Shown here in pieces: positions 51,710-61,519 of a DNA stretch of 64,000 bases. Made by a program: the position numbers and the translations under genes. Within the stretch, counting starts at the first letter, position 1, and each line of letters opens with the position of its first letter. The DNA lies in the NCBI GenBank assembly GCA_020161935.1, contig JAIUNI010000001.1, positions 992,001 to 1,056,000 of the forward strand. The letters are read 5' to 3'. The notes beneath the pieces are model-generated. The model was not told the DNA's origin, made no database searches, and saw nothing but the letters and a program-made list of their open reading frames with translations. This stretch comes from Chloroflexota bacterium. GTDB lineage: Bacteria; Chloroflexota; Anaerolineae; Aggregatilineales; Phototrophicaceae.

Positions 51710-53290
51710 CTAGCAGTAACTATCCAACTGCACACCGGGGCGTACCGCGTCGTAGATCATCCAATATGCCGGGCGCTCGGTGCGGTTGGGGCTGTCGAGA
51801 TTTACAGCGCATCCGTCGCCGGGGAATGTGATGCTGTAGGCAGCCATTTCATCGCGGTTGCTGATGGTGACTTTGTTCGCCACATTCAAATTCCACAGGA
51901 TAACCGGCCCCATGAAGTCCATCGACTGTGCCATCTCGAACGCCCGCACGAGATATGTTCCCTGCTGTGTACGGTTGTTGTAGCTCATCCACACCTGCGG
52001 CGGGTCGCCGGGGAAGTTATCCCACGTTGCGTAGCCGAACTCGGTGGCGAACATCTTGCCATTGGTATGGTTGTTGCGAACCATAATGTCCCGAAAGGCG
52101 TTCACATTATCCGAGAAGAAGAAGTGACCGTTATCATCCCAGCCCCGATCTTGACTCGGCTGGCAGCAGGTGGAGTCCGGCGGGTTACCCCAGCCGTAGG
52201 GGTGAATGCCGACGTATACGTTGTTCAGGCCAGCAAGTCCCGCGTTGTACATCTCTTGCAGATAAGCACGGTCATCACGCGAACCGGCTTCCGTATTGTC
52301 GCTAGTGGGCGCAAGGCCAGCCGAGATGATGATAATCGGGTTGGCACGCGGGGTTTTAGGGTCATTTTTCATTTGCTCGGAATAAGCGTTGATGGCGGTA
52401 TAGGATGGCATAAACAACTGCATATAGGAAGCGCCGTTCAGCGGCTTGCCCTGCCATTCACGCGAAAGATTCGGCTCGTTCCAAACTTCGATTGCATCCA
52501 GCGACGTACCAAATTCGAGCGTCATCAGATTAATGAACTTCGCCAGCGCGTTCGGGTCGTCCGGCGGGCCGTCCTCCGTCTGGTTGGATCGCGCCCAAGC
52601 CGGCGCTTTGGCGACACTAATCAGAATGTCCAAACCTTTGTTGTAGGCGGATTCAAGATAGATTTCGAGGCGGCGGAAATCCTCAGAGACTTCATCAGCG
52701 TTATTCGGCTGCAACTGCTTCCACGAGATTTGCACCTTGAGCCACTTCACACCCAAATTGCTGATCGAGTCGAGCGCTTTATTCCAGTCATTCTGGTCAA
52801 GGTTCGGGTCAAGTTGAATGCCCATCCGTGCCGCATCCAAGTTCGGGATAGTTGGCTTCGGGCCAGCGGAGGTCGGTGCAGTCGTCGGGACAGAAGGTTC
52901 GGAGGTGGGTGGTGCTGCCGTCGCAGCCTCCGAGGTTGGCCCTTCGGTGGGCGGCGGCAGTGTTTCGGTGGGGCGAGGGGTTGAGGTGGGCGGTAAGGTG
53001 TAGTCACCCCCGATGATGGCACCCAGCGGCGTGTTGGTGGGCAAAACCGTCCCGGCAGGCAGCGGCGTTTCGGTCAACGTCACGGTTGGCGTGACCGTCG
53101 GCTCAACCAGTGTTTCAGTCGGGGGTACGAGCGTTGGCACCTCCGTCGCCGCAGAAGCGATCTCGGCTTCGTGGGTCGGGGTCACGTAAATAACGGTGGG
53201 TGCTTGCGGTGAGCAGGCCGCAAACAGGAGCGTTAGACCAAGAAAAAAAACAAAGTGAGTTGAGGGTTTGAGTGTTTTCATAGCGTGCAT
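51710..53290 (-). CDS. Secreted lipoprotein with Thr/Pro stalk and clan-A glycoside-hydrolase-like domain
   Basis: The protein starts MHAMKTLK (the second Met, at 53281, is as likely) with a lipobox LLFAACS, then a Thr/Pro/Glu-rich stalk (about 30-145) with TETPLPAGTVLPTNTP-type repeats. The catalytic-looking domain (about 150-526) has IQLDPN at its first strand, WLKVQISWKQLQP, LDILISVAKAPAW, the acid/base candidate in IEVWNEPNLSREW and the nucleophile candidate in MFATEFGYATW, an arrangement like GH5/GH39-type barrels. Substrate is unknown. It is tethered outside the membrane by lipid and stalk. It is convergent with rpoC and divergent from gyrA. Confidence 0.8.
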   Translation of the reverse strand: MHAMKTLKPSTHFVFFLGLTLLFAACSPQAPTVIYVTPTHEAEIASAATEVPTLVPPTETLVEPTVTPTVTLTETPLPAGTVLPTNTPLGAIIGGDYTLPPTSTPRPTETLPPPTEGPTSEAATAAPPTSEPSVPTTAPTSAGPKPTIPNLDAARMGIQLDPNLDQNDWNKALDSISNLGVKWLKVQISWKQLQPNNADEVSEDFRRLEIYLESAYNKGLDILISVAKAPAWARSNQTEDGPPDDPNALAKFINLMTLEFGTSLDAIEVWNEPNLSREWQGKPLNGASYMQLFMPSYTAINAYSEQMKNDPKTPRANPIIIISAGLAPTSDNTEAGSRDDRAYLQEMYNAGLAGLNNVYVGIHPYGWGNPPDSTCCQPSQDRGWDDNGHFFFSDNVNAFRDIMVRNNHTNGKMFATEFGYATWDNFPGDPPQVWMSYNNRTQQGTYLVRAFEMAQSMDFMGPVILWNLNVANKVTISNRDEMAAYSITFPGDGCAVNLDSPNRTERPAYWMIYDAVRPGVQLDSYC

Positions 53291-53360
53291 GGTATCACAA
53301 GGCGATTGGGCTGGCTATAAGAAAACGCTGAGAGTTGGGGAGGCACAGGCCAAAAAACTG

Positions 53361-53369
53361 TGGTATAAT
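53361..53369 (+). promoter_or_regulatory. Extended -10 promoter of gyrA
   Basis: TGGTATAAT combines TGn with a perfect TATAAT, 94 bases before the chosen ATG. There is no convincing -35. The untranslated leader would be about 87 bases. Confidence 0.65.
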
Positions 53370-53462
53370 AGAACCTATGTTCAGTAATCAAGTGATTGAC
53401 ATCACTCTCGTAAGTCCCTAGAATAACTATTCGCAAATGAAATGACAGCTCAGGAAACGTTT

Positions 53463-55925
53463 ATGACAAATGGGATTGTTCGCCGTGTCAATATCGGTCA
53501 GGAGATGCGTGACGCTTATCTTGACTATGCGATGAGTGTCATCGTTGCCCGTGCGCTGCCGGATGCCCGTGACGGCTTAAAGCCTGTTCACCGCCGCATT
53601 CTGTACGCGATGCACGACATGGGCATTCGGTCAGACAACAGTTATAAGAAAAGTGCGCGTATCGTCGGTGAGGTGCTGGGTAAATATCACCCGCACGGCG
53701 ATACGGCTGTCTATGAGGCGATGGTTCGGCTGGCGCAAGACTTCTCGATGCGCTATGAACTGATCGACGGGCAAGGGAACTTCGGCAGCATCGACGGTGA
53801 TGGCGCGGCGGCTATGCGCTATACCGAAGCCCGCATGGAGCAAATCGGCGAAGAACTGCTGGTCGACATCGATAAGGAAACAGTCGACTTCGTAGAAAAC
53901 TTCGACGGCAGCCTCAGCGAACCATCGGTGCTGCCGTCCAGCTTCCCGAACCTGCTGGTCAACGGTTCGTCGGGTATCGCAGTCGGTATGTCCACCAATA
54001 TCCCGCCGCATAACTTGAACGAAGTGTGTGATGCGCTCGTTTATATGCTCGAACACTGGGAGGACATGGACGACATCACGGTTCAAGACCTGATGCAGTT
54101 TGTCAAAGGGCCGGACTTCCCCACCGGTGGGTTGGTTTACCGGCACATTGATGGGCTGAACACCGACGAGGATACGCTGGTTTCGGCGTATGCCACCGGA
54201 CGCGGTAAGATCACGATGCGGGCGAAGGTACACATCGAGGATATGGGACGCGGTAAGTCGCGCATCATCGTCAGTGAACTGCCCTACCAAACCAACAAAT
54301 CCTCGCTGATTGAGCGCATCGCTTCACTGGTGCGTGACGGCAAGCTGGAAGGGATCGCCGACCTACGCGACGAGTCCGACCGTCAGGGCTTGCGAGTCGT
54401 GATTGAGCTACAGCGCGGCGCTGAACCGACTCCGGTGCTGGCAGCGCTGTTCAAACTCACGCCGCTACAAGAGACGTTCAGCATCAATACGCTGGCGCTG
54501 GTGGATAACGAACCACGCACCCTCAGCCTCAAGCAGTGTCTCAAGGTTTACCTTGATCACCGCCTCGATGTCATCCGCCGCCGCAGCCAATATGATTTGA
54601 CACGCGCACAGGAACGGGCGCATATCCTCGAAGGGTTGCTCAAGGCGCTGGATGCGATGGATCAGGTCATCGCGACGATTCGCAAGTCACAAACAGCGGA
54701 GACGGCGCGTAATAACCTGATGACGCTGCTCAAGATTGACGAGCTGCAAGCACAGGCCATCCTTGATATGCAGTTACGACGGCTCGCCGCGCTGGAACGC
54801 AAGAAGATTGATGCGGAACACAAGGAAAAAGTCAAACTCATCAAATATCTGCAAGGCTTACTCGCCAGCCCTGCCCAACAGCGTAAACTGATCGCGGAAG
54901 AACTGGGAACGATCAAGGATGCGTACGGCGACCGCCGCCGCACCGCCATCATGGACAGTACAGCGACCAGCATTCAGACCAGCGACCTGCTCATCCCGGC
55001 GGAAGAAACGTGGGTGACGGTCACAGTCGATGGCAAGATGGGTCGCAGCTTCGAAAATACGCAGCCGAAAGTGACGGCAGACCTGAAAGACCCCCCGCGC
55101 TTCATCATGTCGACGGATACGACACAAATCATCTACCTATTTACCTCAGACGGCCAATGTGCGACCGTGCCGGTACATCAACTCCCGCAAGTGCATGAGG
55201 CATCTGAAGGCGCAATCTTTAGCAGCTTGCTTGCCCTGCCCTCGGATAAGGAAGTCACGGCTGCGGTCAGCTTGCCAGAAGCGATGGAAGTGGGTTACCT
55301 GATGTTCGCCACTGCGAATGGCGAGGTCAAACGGCTGCGCCTGAGCGATTTGCCGGGTGCAACGGCGAACGCCTTCACCGTCATGGATGTGGAGACAGAC
55401 GACCGCCTCGGTTGGGCGATGGTTACAACGGGTGAGAACGAGATCATTCTCGCCACAGCGTCCGGCCAAGCCATCCGCTTTAGCGAAAATGATGTACGCC
55501 CCACCGGTTTACCAGCAGGTGGTATGCGCGGCATCAAGCTGCAAGGCCAACGTGACCGTGTGACCGGCGCGTTCGTGGTCGTCACTGACCAATATGTGTG
55601 GAGCATGACTGACGATGGCGTGGCCCAGATCGCCCCAATAGTGAATTACCCCACGCAGGGACGCGCTGGCAGCGGTGTGATCGCGATGCGCCTGCCAACC
55701 AGCAGCCGTGAACTGGCGGCCTCGACCATCGGGCGGCAAGATGACAACATCATCGCCGTTACCAACCGCAAGAAGGCTTTCTACATGCGCCTCGGACGTG
55801 CGCCGCAAGTGGTGCGCGGGCGACCGGGTGGTGACTTCATCATTTCGATGCGGGATAAAGAGCAGGTTGTGGGGGTCATTACCTATCAGGCACGAGTCGA
55901 TATGCCTGAACCGCCTCAAGAGTAA
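53463..55925 (+). CDS. gyrA: DNA gyrase subunit A
   Basis: The 820-residue subunit cuts and rejoins DNA. The start [47 protein letters not shown] is canonical. The catalytic Tyr120 is in [10 protein letters not shown], and the quinolone region reads [18 protein letters not shown], with Thr81 at the E. coli Ser83 position. The C-terminal beta-pinwheel is present, but the GyrA box (QRRGGKG) is not found in the first blade. A loose QGRAGSG occurs near residue 732. A topoisomerase IV-like assignment is thus possible. ATG 53463 is preferred to 53442 because AGGAA precedes it. Confidence 0.92.
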   Translation: MTNGIVRRVNIGQEMRDAYLDYAMSVIVARALPDARDGLKPVHRRILYAMHDMGIRSDNSYKKSARIVGEVLGKYHPHGDTAVYEAMVRLAQDFSMRYELIDGQGNFGSIDGDGAAAMRYTEARMEQIGEELLVDIDKETVDFVENFDGSLSEPSVLPSSFPNLLVNGSSGIAVGMSTNIPPHNLNEVCDALVYMLEHWEDMDDITVQDLMQFVKGPDFPTGGLVYRHIDGLNTDEDTLVSAYATGRGKITMRAKVHIEDMGRGKSRIIVSELPYQTNKSSLIERIASLVRDGKLEGIADLRDESDRQGLRVVIELQRGAEPTPVLAALFKLTPLQETFSINTLALVDNEPRTLSLKQCLKVYLDHRLDVIRRRSQYDLTRAQERAHILEGLLKALDAMDQVIATIRKSQTAETARNNLMTLLKIDELQAQAILDMQLRRLAALERKKIDAEHKEKVKLIKYLQGLLASPAQQRKLIAEELGTIKDAYGDRRRTAIMDSTATSIQTSDLLIPAEETWVTVTVDGKMGRSFENTQPKVTADLKDPPRFIMSTDTTQIIYLFTSDGQCATVPVHQLPQVHEASEGAIFSSLLALPSDKEVTAAVSLPEAMEVGYLMFATANGEVKRLRLSDLPGATANAFTVMDVETDDRLGWAMVTTGENEIILATASGQAIRFSENDVRPTGLPAGGMRGIKLQGQRDRVTGAFVVVTDQYVWSMTDDGVAQIAPIVNYPTQGRAGSGVIAMRLPTSSRELAASTIGRQDDNIIAVTNRKKAFYMRLGRAPQVVRGRPGGDFIISMRDKEQVVGVITYQARVDMPEPPQE

Positions 55926-55935
55926 AACGTAGGTT

Positions 55936-55969
55936 CCCCCGTATCCGAGTGTTTATTTGGGTGCGGGGG
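55936..55969. terminator. Hairpin between gyrA and the BTAD regulator gene
   Basis: A 13-pair stem including G-U pairs (55936-55948 with 55957-55969) has an 8-base loop that contains the stop codon of the minus-strand gene. The T-run is poor. Confidence 0.6.
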
Positions 55970-57164
55970 TCTCAATCTTGGCTGTTGTGCGAATATTGAC
56001 CGCTAAGTCTTGCAGCCACTGTGCCGGCGAGATACCCAACGTGTTGGCAATTTCCTTCTCGACGCGCTCATAGGTCGCAAGCGCATCATGCGGCATCCCC
56101 AGATCGCGGTAAATCCCCATAATGAGGCCAGCCAAATCTTCGCGCTGGCGGTTATACACGCTGGCACGGATGTAATAGCCGAGGGCTTCCGGCTGTTTTC
56201 CAGCGGCATCGAAAATCCTACCCTGCTGCATCAGGGCTTCACCGTACTGCTGCCCTAGCTCGACTCGCCGACGATCTGCCCAAGCCAATGTAGGGGATTG
56301 GGCGCTGCCCAAGAACTCGCCACGGTAAAGCCAAATCGCGTGTTTCAGGAACTTTTGCGCGGCGGCCTTTGATTCAACGGCGGCCTGTTGAAGCATTCCG
56401 GTAAACAACGACACGTCATACAGCAGGTCAATTTCCGGTGCGATGCGGTAGAAACCAGCAGCGTATTGGGTTAAATCCACACCCAAGACTTCATTGATTT
56501 TGCGTTTCGTGACATGAAAAACATTTGTCGCCTCATTTTGAGGGAGATCAGGCCAAAAGGTTTCGAAAATCTGGTCACGGGTGGTCATGCCTTTATCGAC
56601 CAGAAAGAAGAACAAGTCATGTGGCAGTTCGCCATCCCAATCGGTAATCGGCTTACCGTTGAGCAGCACATGCCCACGACCCAATGCCCGCACTTCCAGC
56701 AGCACGTTCCCACCCTTGACTGCCATATAATCCGCGAACATCAATGTGGATTCGTGAGGGATTACTTGAATATACGAACGGAGAGACGTATCGCCTGTGA
56801 CGAACGCGGGAATAGCCCTACCGAGCATCAACACACGCAAATTCGGGTACTGCACCAAATCCGAGAGTACCGTCTCAAGCGCCTCGTCTTGAATGAGGTC
56901 AATCTGGTCAATGATGAGAATGCGGATATCCGACCACTGTGAAGCTGGAAGCTGCTCGGCAAGGGCGAGGTTCAGACCCTCTTGTAAAGCCTCTAAGCCA
57001 ACAACATCCGCCGCAAACGAAACATAGATACTCTTCGGCTCGTTCAGGAACAATTTTAATAAGGGGCTTTGTGCATTGTATGCAGGTTGAATGAAAACGA
57101 ATCGAACCGTATCACTCAACGATTCAATTTGCTGACGGATTAGCTCCTGTAGGAAGTCGAGCAT
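55953..57164 (-). CDS. BTAD/SARP-like regulator with decayed N-terminal NTPase domain
   Basis: The 403-residue protein ends with a winged-helix part (about 155-245: RALGRGHVLLNGKPITDW...TTRDQIFETFWPDLPQNEATNVFHVTKRKINEVLG) and a BTAD TPR domain (about 250-395: VSLFTGMLQQAAVESK...YRGEFLGSAQ...AWADRRRVELGQQYGEALMQQGR). The N-terminal 150 residues resemble the NTPase of LuxR/MalT-type STAND proteins: VRFVFIQPAYNAQSPLLKLFL stands where TAPAGYGKTTLL is expected, with Walker A lost, while IRILIIDQIDLI still looks like Walker B. It is likely a DNA-binding activator that no longer hydrolyses ATP. Its gene follows rsh on the same strand after 112 bases. Confidence 0.75.
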   Translation of the reverse strand: MLDFLQELIRQQIESLSDTVRFVFIQPAYNAQSPLLKLFLNEPKSIYVSFAADVVGLEALQEGLNLALAEQLPASQWSDIRILIIDQIDLIQDEALETVLSDLVQYPNLRVLMLGRAIPAFVTGDTSLRSYIQVIPHESTLMFADYMAVKGGNVLLEVRALGRGHVLLNGKPITDWDGELPHDLFFFLVDKGMTTRDQIFETFWPDLPQNEATNVFHVTKRKINEVLGVDLTQYAAGFYRIAPEIDLLYDVSLFTGMLQQAAVESKAAAQKFLKHAIWLYRGEFLGSAQSPTLAWADRRRVELGQQYGEALMQQGRIFDAAGKQPEALGYYIRASVYNRQREDLAGLIMGIYRDLGMPHDALATYERVEKEIANTLGISPAQWLQDLAVNIRTTAKIETPAPK

Positions 57165-57276
57165 AGTCTATATTCCAGTCAGAACAGTTATGACTCTTTG
57201 GTTAGAGAAAAGTCTGTTTTCGGTTATAAAAAAGAAATTATAACCCAATTAAAAGCAGGCGCAAAATACGAAATCG

Positions 57277-59484
57277 TTACGCCATCTTACGACGACGTGC
57301 CTCAATCACATTTTGGATATGCTCCATCTTGTTCAAGATGCGGGTTAGCTGGTGGAAGTTGGCTATTTCCATCGTCAGTTGAACAATCGCTACGTTCTGG
57401 CGTGTGGATACCGCGACTTTGGTCATATTCACCTTTTCATCCGCCACGATGGTGCTGATGTCGCGGAGCAAACCGTCGCGGTCGTAGGCGACAATTTCAA
57501 TCGGGACGGCATAACGTTCTTCAGCGGGCATCAATCCCCATGACACATCGACCAAGCGTTCCGGCTCGTTATGTGCTTGCATGTTACGACAGTCGGCACG
57601 ATGCACTGTCACGCCGCGCCCACGGGTGATGTAGCCGACGATGGGATCGCCGGGCATCGGGCTGCAACACTGCCCGATGGTGACCAACATGCCACCGAGT
57701 CCGCTGATATTGATACCGTTGGTTTCGACCTGTATTTGGGAGGGAACAGGCTGCTGCGATTCCAGCATTTCCTCGACAAGCGACTTTTGCTGTTCACGGC
57801 GCTCGGTTTCGAGGATACGGGTTGCAATCTGCGGGCCGTTAATATCACCCGCGCCGACCGCCGCGAGGAAGTCTTCGAGTTTTTCATAGCCAAATAGCTG
57901 GGCGACATTCTCGAATGAGGTGTGTTCGACCCCCAAACGTTTCAGTTCATGTTCCAGCAGTTCGCGCCCGCTGGCGATGTGCTTCTCGCGATCCTGCCGC
58001 CGGAACCATGCGCGAATCTTGTCCTTCGCACGAGCCGTTTGCACGTAACCCAAATCCGGGTTGAGCCAATCCAAACTGGGGCCGCCACGTTTCGAGGTTA
58101 GAATTTCGATTTGCTCGCCGGTACGCAGCGTGTAGTTGAGGCTGACCAACCGCCCCTGCACCTTTGCGCCACGACAGCGATGCCCCACATCGGTGTGAAT
58201 GTAATAAGCGAAGTCGATGGGTGTCGCGCCCAGCGGCAGGTCAACAATGTCGCCTTTCGGGGTGAAAATGTAGACGCGATCTTGGAACAGCTCGTTCTTC
58301 ATCGTATCAACGAAATCAGCCGCGTCCTTCGCTTCCGGCCCGAATTCCATCAGGCGGCGCAGGTAGCTCAGGCGATTTTCAAAGGCTTCATCATGGGATT
58401 TCTTATTGCCTTCTTTGTAACGCCAGTGGGCGGCGATACCGTACTCGGCATCTTCGTGCATTTCCCACGTACGAATTTGCACTTCGAGCGTCTTCCCTTG
58501 ATTATCACGCACAGCGGTGTGCAAGCTGCGGTAAAAGTTGTCCTTCGGCGCGGCGATATAGTCGTCAAATTCACCGGGAATGGGCCGCCACATGCTGTGA
58601 ACGATACCCAGCGCTTGATAACACTGTGGAATGTCATCCACGATGACCCGTACCGCGCGAACGTCGTAAATCTGGTCGATGGACACTTCTTTGCGATCCA
58701 TCTTCTTGTAAATGCTGTACATATGCTTGGGGCGACCCGTAATCACAACTTTGGTCATCCCTTGCACGGCGAGTTTCTCCCGCAGCTTCTTGGTGACGTT
58801 GTTAACATACGTTTCACGGTCAACACGACGCTCATCCACAGCCGAGGCAATCGCCTTGTATTTTTCGGGCATCAAATAGCGGAAGCTGAGGTCTTCAAGC
58901 TCCCACTTGATTTGCCAGATACCGAGGCGGTTCGCCAGCGGCGCGAAGATGTCGAGTGTTTCTTGCGCTGTCCGCTGCTGCTTCTCCGGGATCATATAAT
59001 GCAAAGTACGCATATTATGCAAACGGTCTGCCAACTTGACCAGCACAACACGCACATCATCATTCATCGCCAGCAGCATTTTGCGAATGTATTCCAGTTC
59101 CTTATCGGCAACCTTACCCTTTTTGTTGGCATCCATTTTGATGGGTAGATTCTTCAGTTTTGAAACACCATCAACAATAGCAGCCACACTTTTCCCGAAT
59201 TCGTTCTGTAGTTCTTCAACCGAAATATTGGTGTCTTCGACAAGATCATGCATCAACGCCGCCGCGATGGCTTCGGCATCCAATTTCATTTCGGCGAGGA
59301 TGTGGGCAACAGCGACGCAGTGCGTGAAGTATGGTTCACCTGATTTACGAACTTGCCCCGCATGGGCGACTTCGGCTTTGTGATACGCCTTTTCGATCAT
59401 CATGCGGTCAATCACGGAGAGGTCTTGCAAGTGATCGAGAATCGATTGTAAGTTCAAGCCTGCGACTTGTTGTTGCATAACCAT
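57277..59484 (-). CDS. Bifunctional (p)ppGpp synthetase/hydrolase (RelA/SpoT homologue)
   Basis: The 735-residue Rsh enzyme has an HD hydrolase domain (HAGQVRKSGEPYFTHCVAVAHIL, ALMHDLVEDTNIS), with the acidic catalytic pair present. The synthetase domain (GRPKHMYSIYKKM, YDVRAVRVIV, EVQIRTWEMH), a TGS domain (VYIFTPKGDIVDLPLGATPIDFAYYIHTDVG), a helical/zinc-finger-like middle and a C-terminal ACT domain (IEIVAYDRDGLLRDISTIVADEKVNM) follow. Both activities look intact, so it both makes and removes the stringent-response alarmone. The start is ATG 59484, and an ATG two codons on is equally possible. A TATAAT box lies at 59532-59537. Confidence 0.95.
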   Translation of the reverse strand: MVMQQQVAGLNLQSILDHLQDLSVIDRMMIEKAYHKAEVAHAGQVRKSGEPYFTHCVAVAHILAEMKLDAEAIAAALMHDLVEDTNISVEELQNEFGKSVAAIVDGVSKLKNLPIKMDANKKGKVADKELEYIRKMLLAMNDDVRVVLVKLADRLHNMRTLHYMIPEKQQRTAQETLDIFAPLANRLGIWQIKWELEDLSFRYLMPEKYKAIASAVDERRVDRETYVNNVTKKLREKLAVQGMTKVVITGRPKHMYSIYKKMDRKEVSIDQIYDVRAVRVIVDDIPQCYQALGIVHSMWRPIPGEFDDYIAAPKDNFYRSLHTAVRDNQGKTLEVQIRTWEMHEDAEYGIAAHWRYKEGNKKSHDEAFENRLSYLRRLMEFGPEAKDAADFVDTMKNELFQDRVYIFTPKGDIVDLPLGATPIDFAYYIHTDVGHRCRGAKVQGRLVSLNYTLRTGEQIEILTSKRGGPSLDWLNPDLGYVQTARAKDKIRAWFRRQDREKHIASGRELLEHELKRLGVEHTSFENVAQLFGYEKLEDFLAAVGAGDINGPQIATRILETERREQQKSLVEEMLESQQPVPSQIQVETNGINISGLGGMLVTIGQCCSPMPGDPIVGYITRGRGVTVHRADCRNMQAHNEPERLVDVSWGLMPAEERYAVPIEIVAYDRDGLLRDISTIVADEKVNMTKVAVSTRQNVAIVQLTMEIANFHQLTRILNKMEHIQNVIEARRRKMA

Positions 59485-59531
59485 GCTAAATCCGTTTTTA
59501 ACTGACGATAAGCTGCCATTAAATGATGCTT

Positions 59532-59537
59532 ATTATA
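59532..59537 (-). promoter_or_regulatory. -10 box upstream of the Rsh gene
   Basis: A perfect TATAAT on the minus strand lies 47 bases before the start codon. The -35 is not convincing. Confidence 0.45.
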
Positions 59538-59659
59538 TTCGTTTTCAACAGAAGTTTGCGACTTTTGATTAAGAGCAGAGTAGAAAATGAGCGTTAACTA
59601 AGTGACAACCATCACATCGAAAAAGGGGATGATTTAAAGCGCTATGCTTATGGGATACC

Positions 59660-59668
59660 TGATATAAT
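59660..59668 (+). promoter_or_regulatory. Extended -10 promoter of moeA
   Basis: TGATATAAT is TGn plus a perfect TATAAT, 38 bases before ATG 59707. There is no clear -35. The pattern equals that before gyrA. Confidence 0.65.
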
Positions 59669-59706
59669 AACCTCGGTTTCGTAGAAAATGCGTATGAAAG
59701 GCGGCT

Positions 59707-60963
59707 ATGCCGGACTTACTCAACGTTGATCGTGCCTTAGCAACAATACTGGCAACTATTCAGCCGCTGGCTAGCGAATTGATTCCCCTTGAAAATGCAT
59801 TGGGGCGCACACTTGCTGAGGCTGTCACGTCGAACGTCAACCTGCCGCCGTTTCCGAATTCGAGCATGGATGGCTTCGCGGTGCAGTCCGCCGATACGCT
59901 GAATGCAAGCGCAGATAAGGGCGTTGCGCTGCGGCTGGTGGCCGATATTCCAGCAGGAACAGCTTCAGCCGTTGTCCTCCGGCAAGGCGAAGCAGCACGC
60001 ATCATGACGGGCGCTCCCCTACCGGATGGCGCAGATGCAGTCATCCCTGTGGAAAGCACCGACGCGAAATGGACACCCGGCAGTGACACAGCACTTCCAC
60101 CCTCCGTAACCATTCATCGCAGCCTAAAAGGTGGTGATTACGTCCGCAAAGCGGGAGAAGATATTCGCTCCGGCGAAACACTTGTTAAGGCGGGTACCAA
60201 ACTGCGCGCTGCCGAATTGGGAATACTCGCAGCTATCGGACAGGCAGCCGTAAAAGTCTACCGCCAGCCGCACGTAGCTATCATCTCAACGGGCGATGAA
60301 CTCATAGAGGTGAGTACCGAACTCACGCCGGGGAAAATCCGTGACAGCAACAGCTATACCATCGCCGCGCTGGTCACTGAACATGGCGGCATCCCTATCA
60401 AGATACCGACTGCGCGAGACACACTTGAGGATGTGCGACAGCGGTTTAGAGAAGCGCTCGACCAGCAGCCTGACTTGATTATCAGTTCGGCAGGCGTGTC
60501 CGTCGGGGCATTTGATGTTGTGCGTACCATCATCGACGAGATGGGGCATGTCGACTTCTGGAAGATCAATTTACGTCCGGGAAAGCCCCTCGCCTATGGG
60601 CAGGTCGGCGGTGTGCCGTTTTTCGGCCTACCCGGTAATCCCGTATCAGCAATGGTCACATTCGATGTGTTTGTACGCCCTACCCTATTGAAGCTGGCGC
60701 ATCAGAAAGATGATGCCAAACACATTGAAGCCGCCACCAGCGAGGACATCGACTCAGATGGACGGCGTAGTTATATCCGCGTAAACTTGAAACGCGAACA
60801 AAATCAATGGGTCGCCCGTACAACCGGCACACAAAGTTCCGGTGCGCTCAGTTCCATGATGCTGGCCGACGGGCTGCTCATTATTCCTGAAGATGTAACG
60901 TTTTTGCCCGCAGGTAGTATCTCACCCATACGCTTGCTGCGGCCTTTAGAAGAAATAGGTTGA
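59707..60963 (+). CDS. moeA: Molybdopterin molybdotransferase (MoeA)
   Basis: MoeA inserts molybdate into adenylated molybdopterin. The 418-residue protein has the family landmarks PPFPNSSMDGFAVQSADT, IMTGAPLPDGADAVIPVE, VRKAGEDIRSGETLVKAG, IISTGDELIE, RDSNSYTIAALV, ISSAGVSVGAFDVVRTII and FFGLPGNPVSAMVTFDVF. GAAAGG lies before ATG 59707. It completes the route begun by MoaC and MoaD-MoaE at 40570-41786. The VKOR gene follows after seven bases. Confidence 0.95.
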   Translation: MPDLLNVDRALATILATIQPLASELIPLENALGRTLAEAVTSNVNLPPFPNSSMDGFAVQSADTLNASADKGVALRLVADIPAGTASAVVLRQGEAARIMTGAPLPDGADAVIPVESTDAKWTPGSDTALPPSVTIHRSLKGGDYVRKAGEDIRSGETLVKAGTKLRAAELGILAAIGQAAVKVYRQPHVAIISTGDELIEVSTELTPGKIRDSNSYTIAALVTEHGGIPIKIPTARDTLEDVRQRFREALDQQPDLIISSAGVSVGAFDVVRTIIDEMGHVDFWKINLRPGKPLAYGQVGGVPFFGLPGNPVSAMVTFDVFVRPTLLKLAHQKDDAKHIEAATSEDIDSDGRRSYIRVNLKREQNQWVARTTGTQSSGALSSMMLADGLLIIPEDVTFLPAGSISPIRLLRPLEEIG

Positions 60964-60970
60964 GGTTATC

Positions 60971-61447
60971 ATGTCTACTGTCGAGAATACGCAAACAAGC
61001 GAAGTCACCCATACCAGCAGCAACTGGCAGCACACGGTATCGATTGTGTTGGTCATCATTGGCTTACTTATTAGCGGTTACTTAAGTTACGTCAAGATCG
61101 TCAATGTGCAGACGGTCTGCGTACAGGGGAGCGCGTTTAACTGCGAAGTGGTTACGAACAGCATCTATTCACGCCTGTTCAATGTTCCCATCGCCTACCT
61201 CGGTTTCGCGACGAACCTTGTCATACTGGCACTCCTGCTTTTGGAGAAGCGGATCGGCTTCTTACAGGAATATGGGGTGCTGCTGCAATTTGGCGTGATC
61301 TTGTTCGCCTTCCTCTTTTCCGTTTGGCTGGTCTACGTGCAGTTCTTCCGCCTGCAAGCCTTGTGTATCTGGTGCCTCTTGCACGAACTCTACGTGACAC
61401 TTTTATTCATCATATCAATTGTGCGGCTCAAACGCAGCCTCGTCTAA
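60971..61447 (+). CDS. Vitamin K epoxide reductase (VKOR) family protein
   Basis: This 158-residue membrane protein with four predicted helices should pass electrons from disulfide formation to quinone, like bacterial VKOR. It has the loop cysteines Cys50 and Cys58 (VCVQGSAFNCEVV), the conserved Ser/Tyr/Phe segment NSIYSRLFNVPIAYLGF, and the CxxC redox pair Cys132/Cys135 in LCIWCLLHE. No thioredoxin domain is fused to it. Several exported proteins in the window have paired cysteines, so a disulfide system is plausible. It is co-directional with moeA. Confidence 0.92.
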   Translation: MSTVENTQTSEVTHTSSNWQHTVSIVLVIIGLLISGYLSYVKIVNVQTVCVQGSAFNCEVVTNSIYSRLFNVPIAYLGFATNLVILALLLLEKRIGFLQEYGVLLQFGVILFAFLFSVWLVYVQFFRLQALCIWCLLHELYVTLLFIISIVRLKRSLV

Positions 61448-61462
61448 TCCGCTGTCCAAACA

Positions 61463-61494
61463 AAATGGGGTCGCTGATGACCCCATTTCTATTT
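61463..61494. terminator. Bidirectional terminator between VKOR and S1-protein genes
   Basis: AAATGGGGTC (61463-61472) pairs perfectly over 10 bp with GACCCCATTT (61479-61488), followed by CTATTT. Confidence 0.85.
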
Positions 61495-61519
61495 CGTCTA
61501 TGTTCAACTAATCTTTTGA

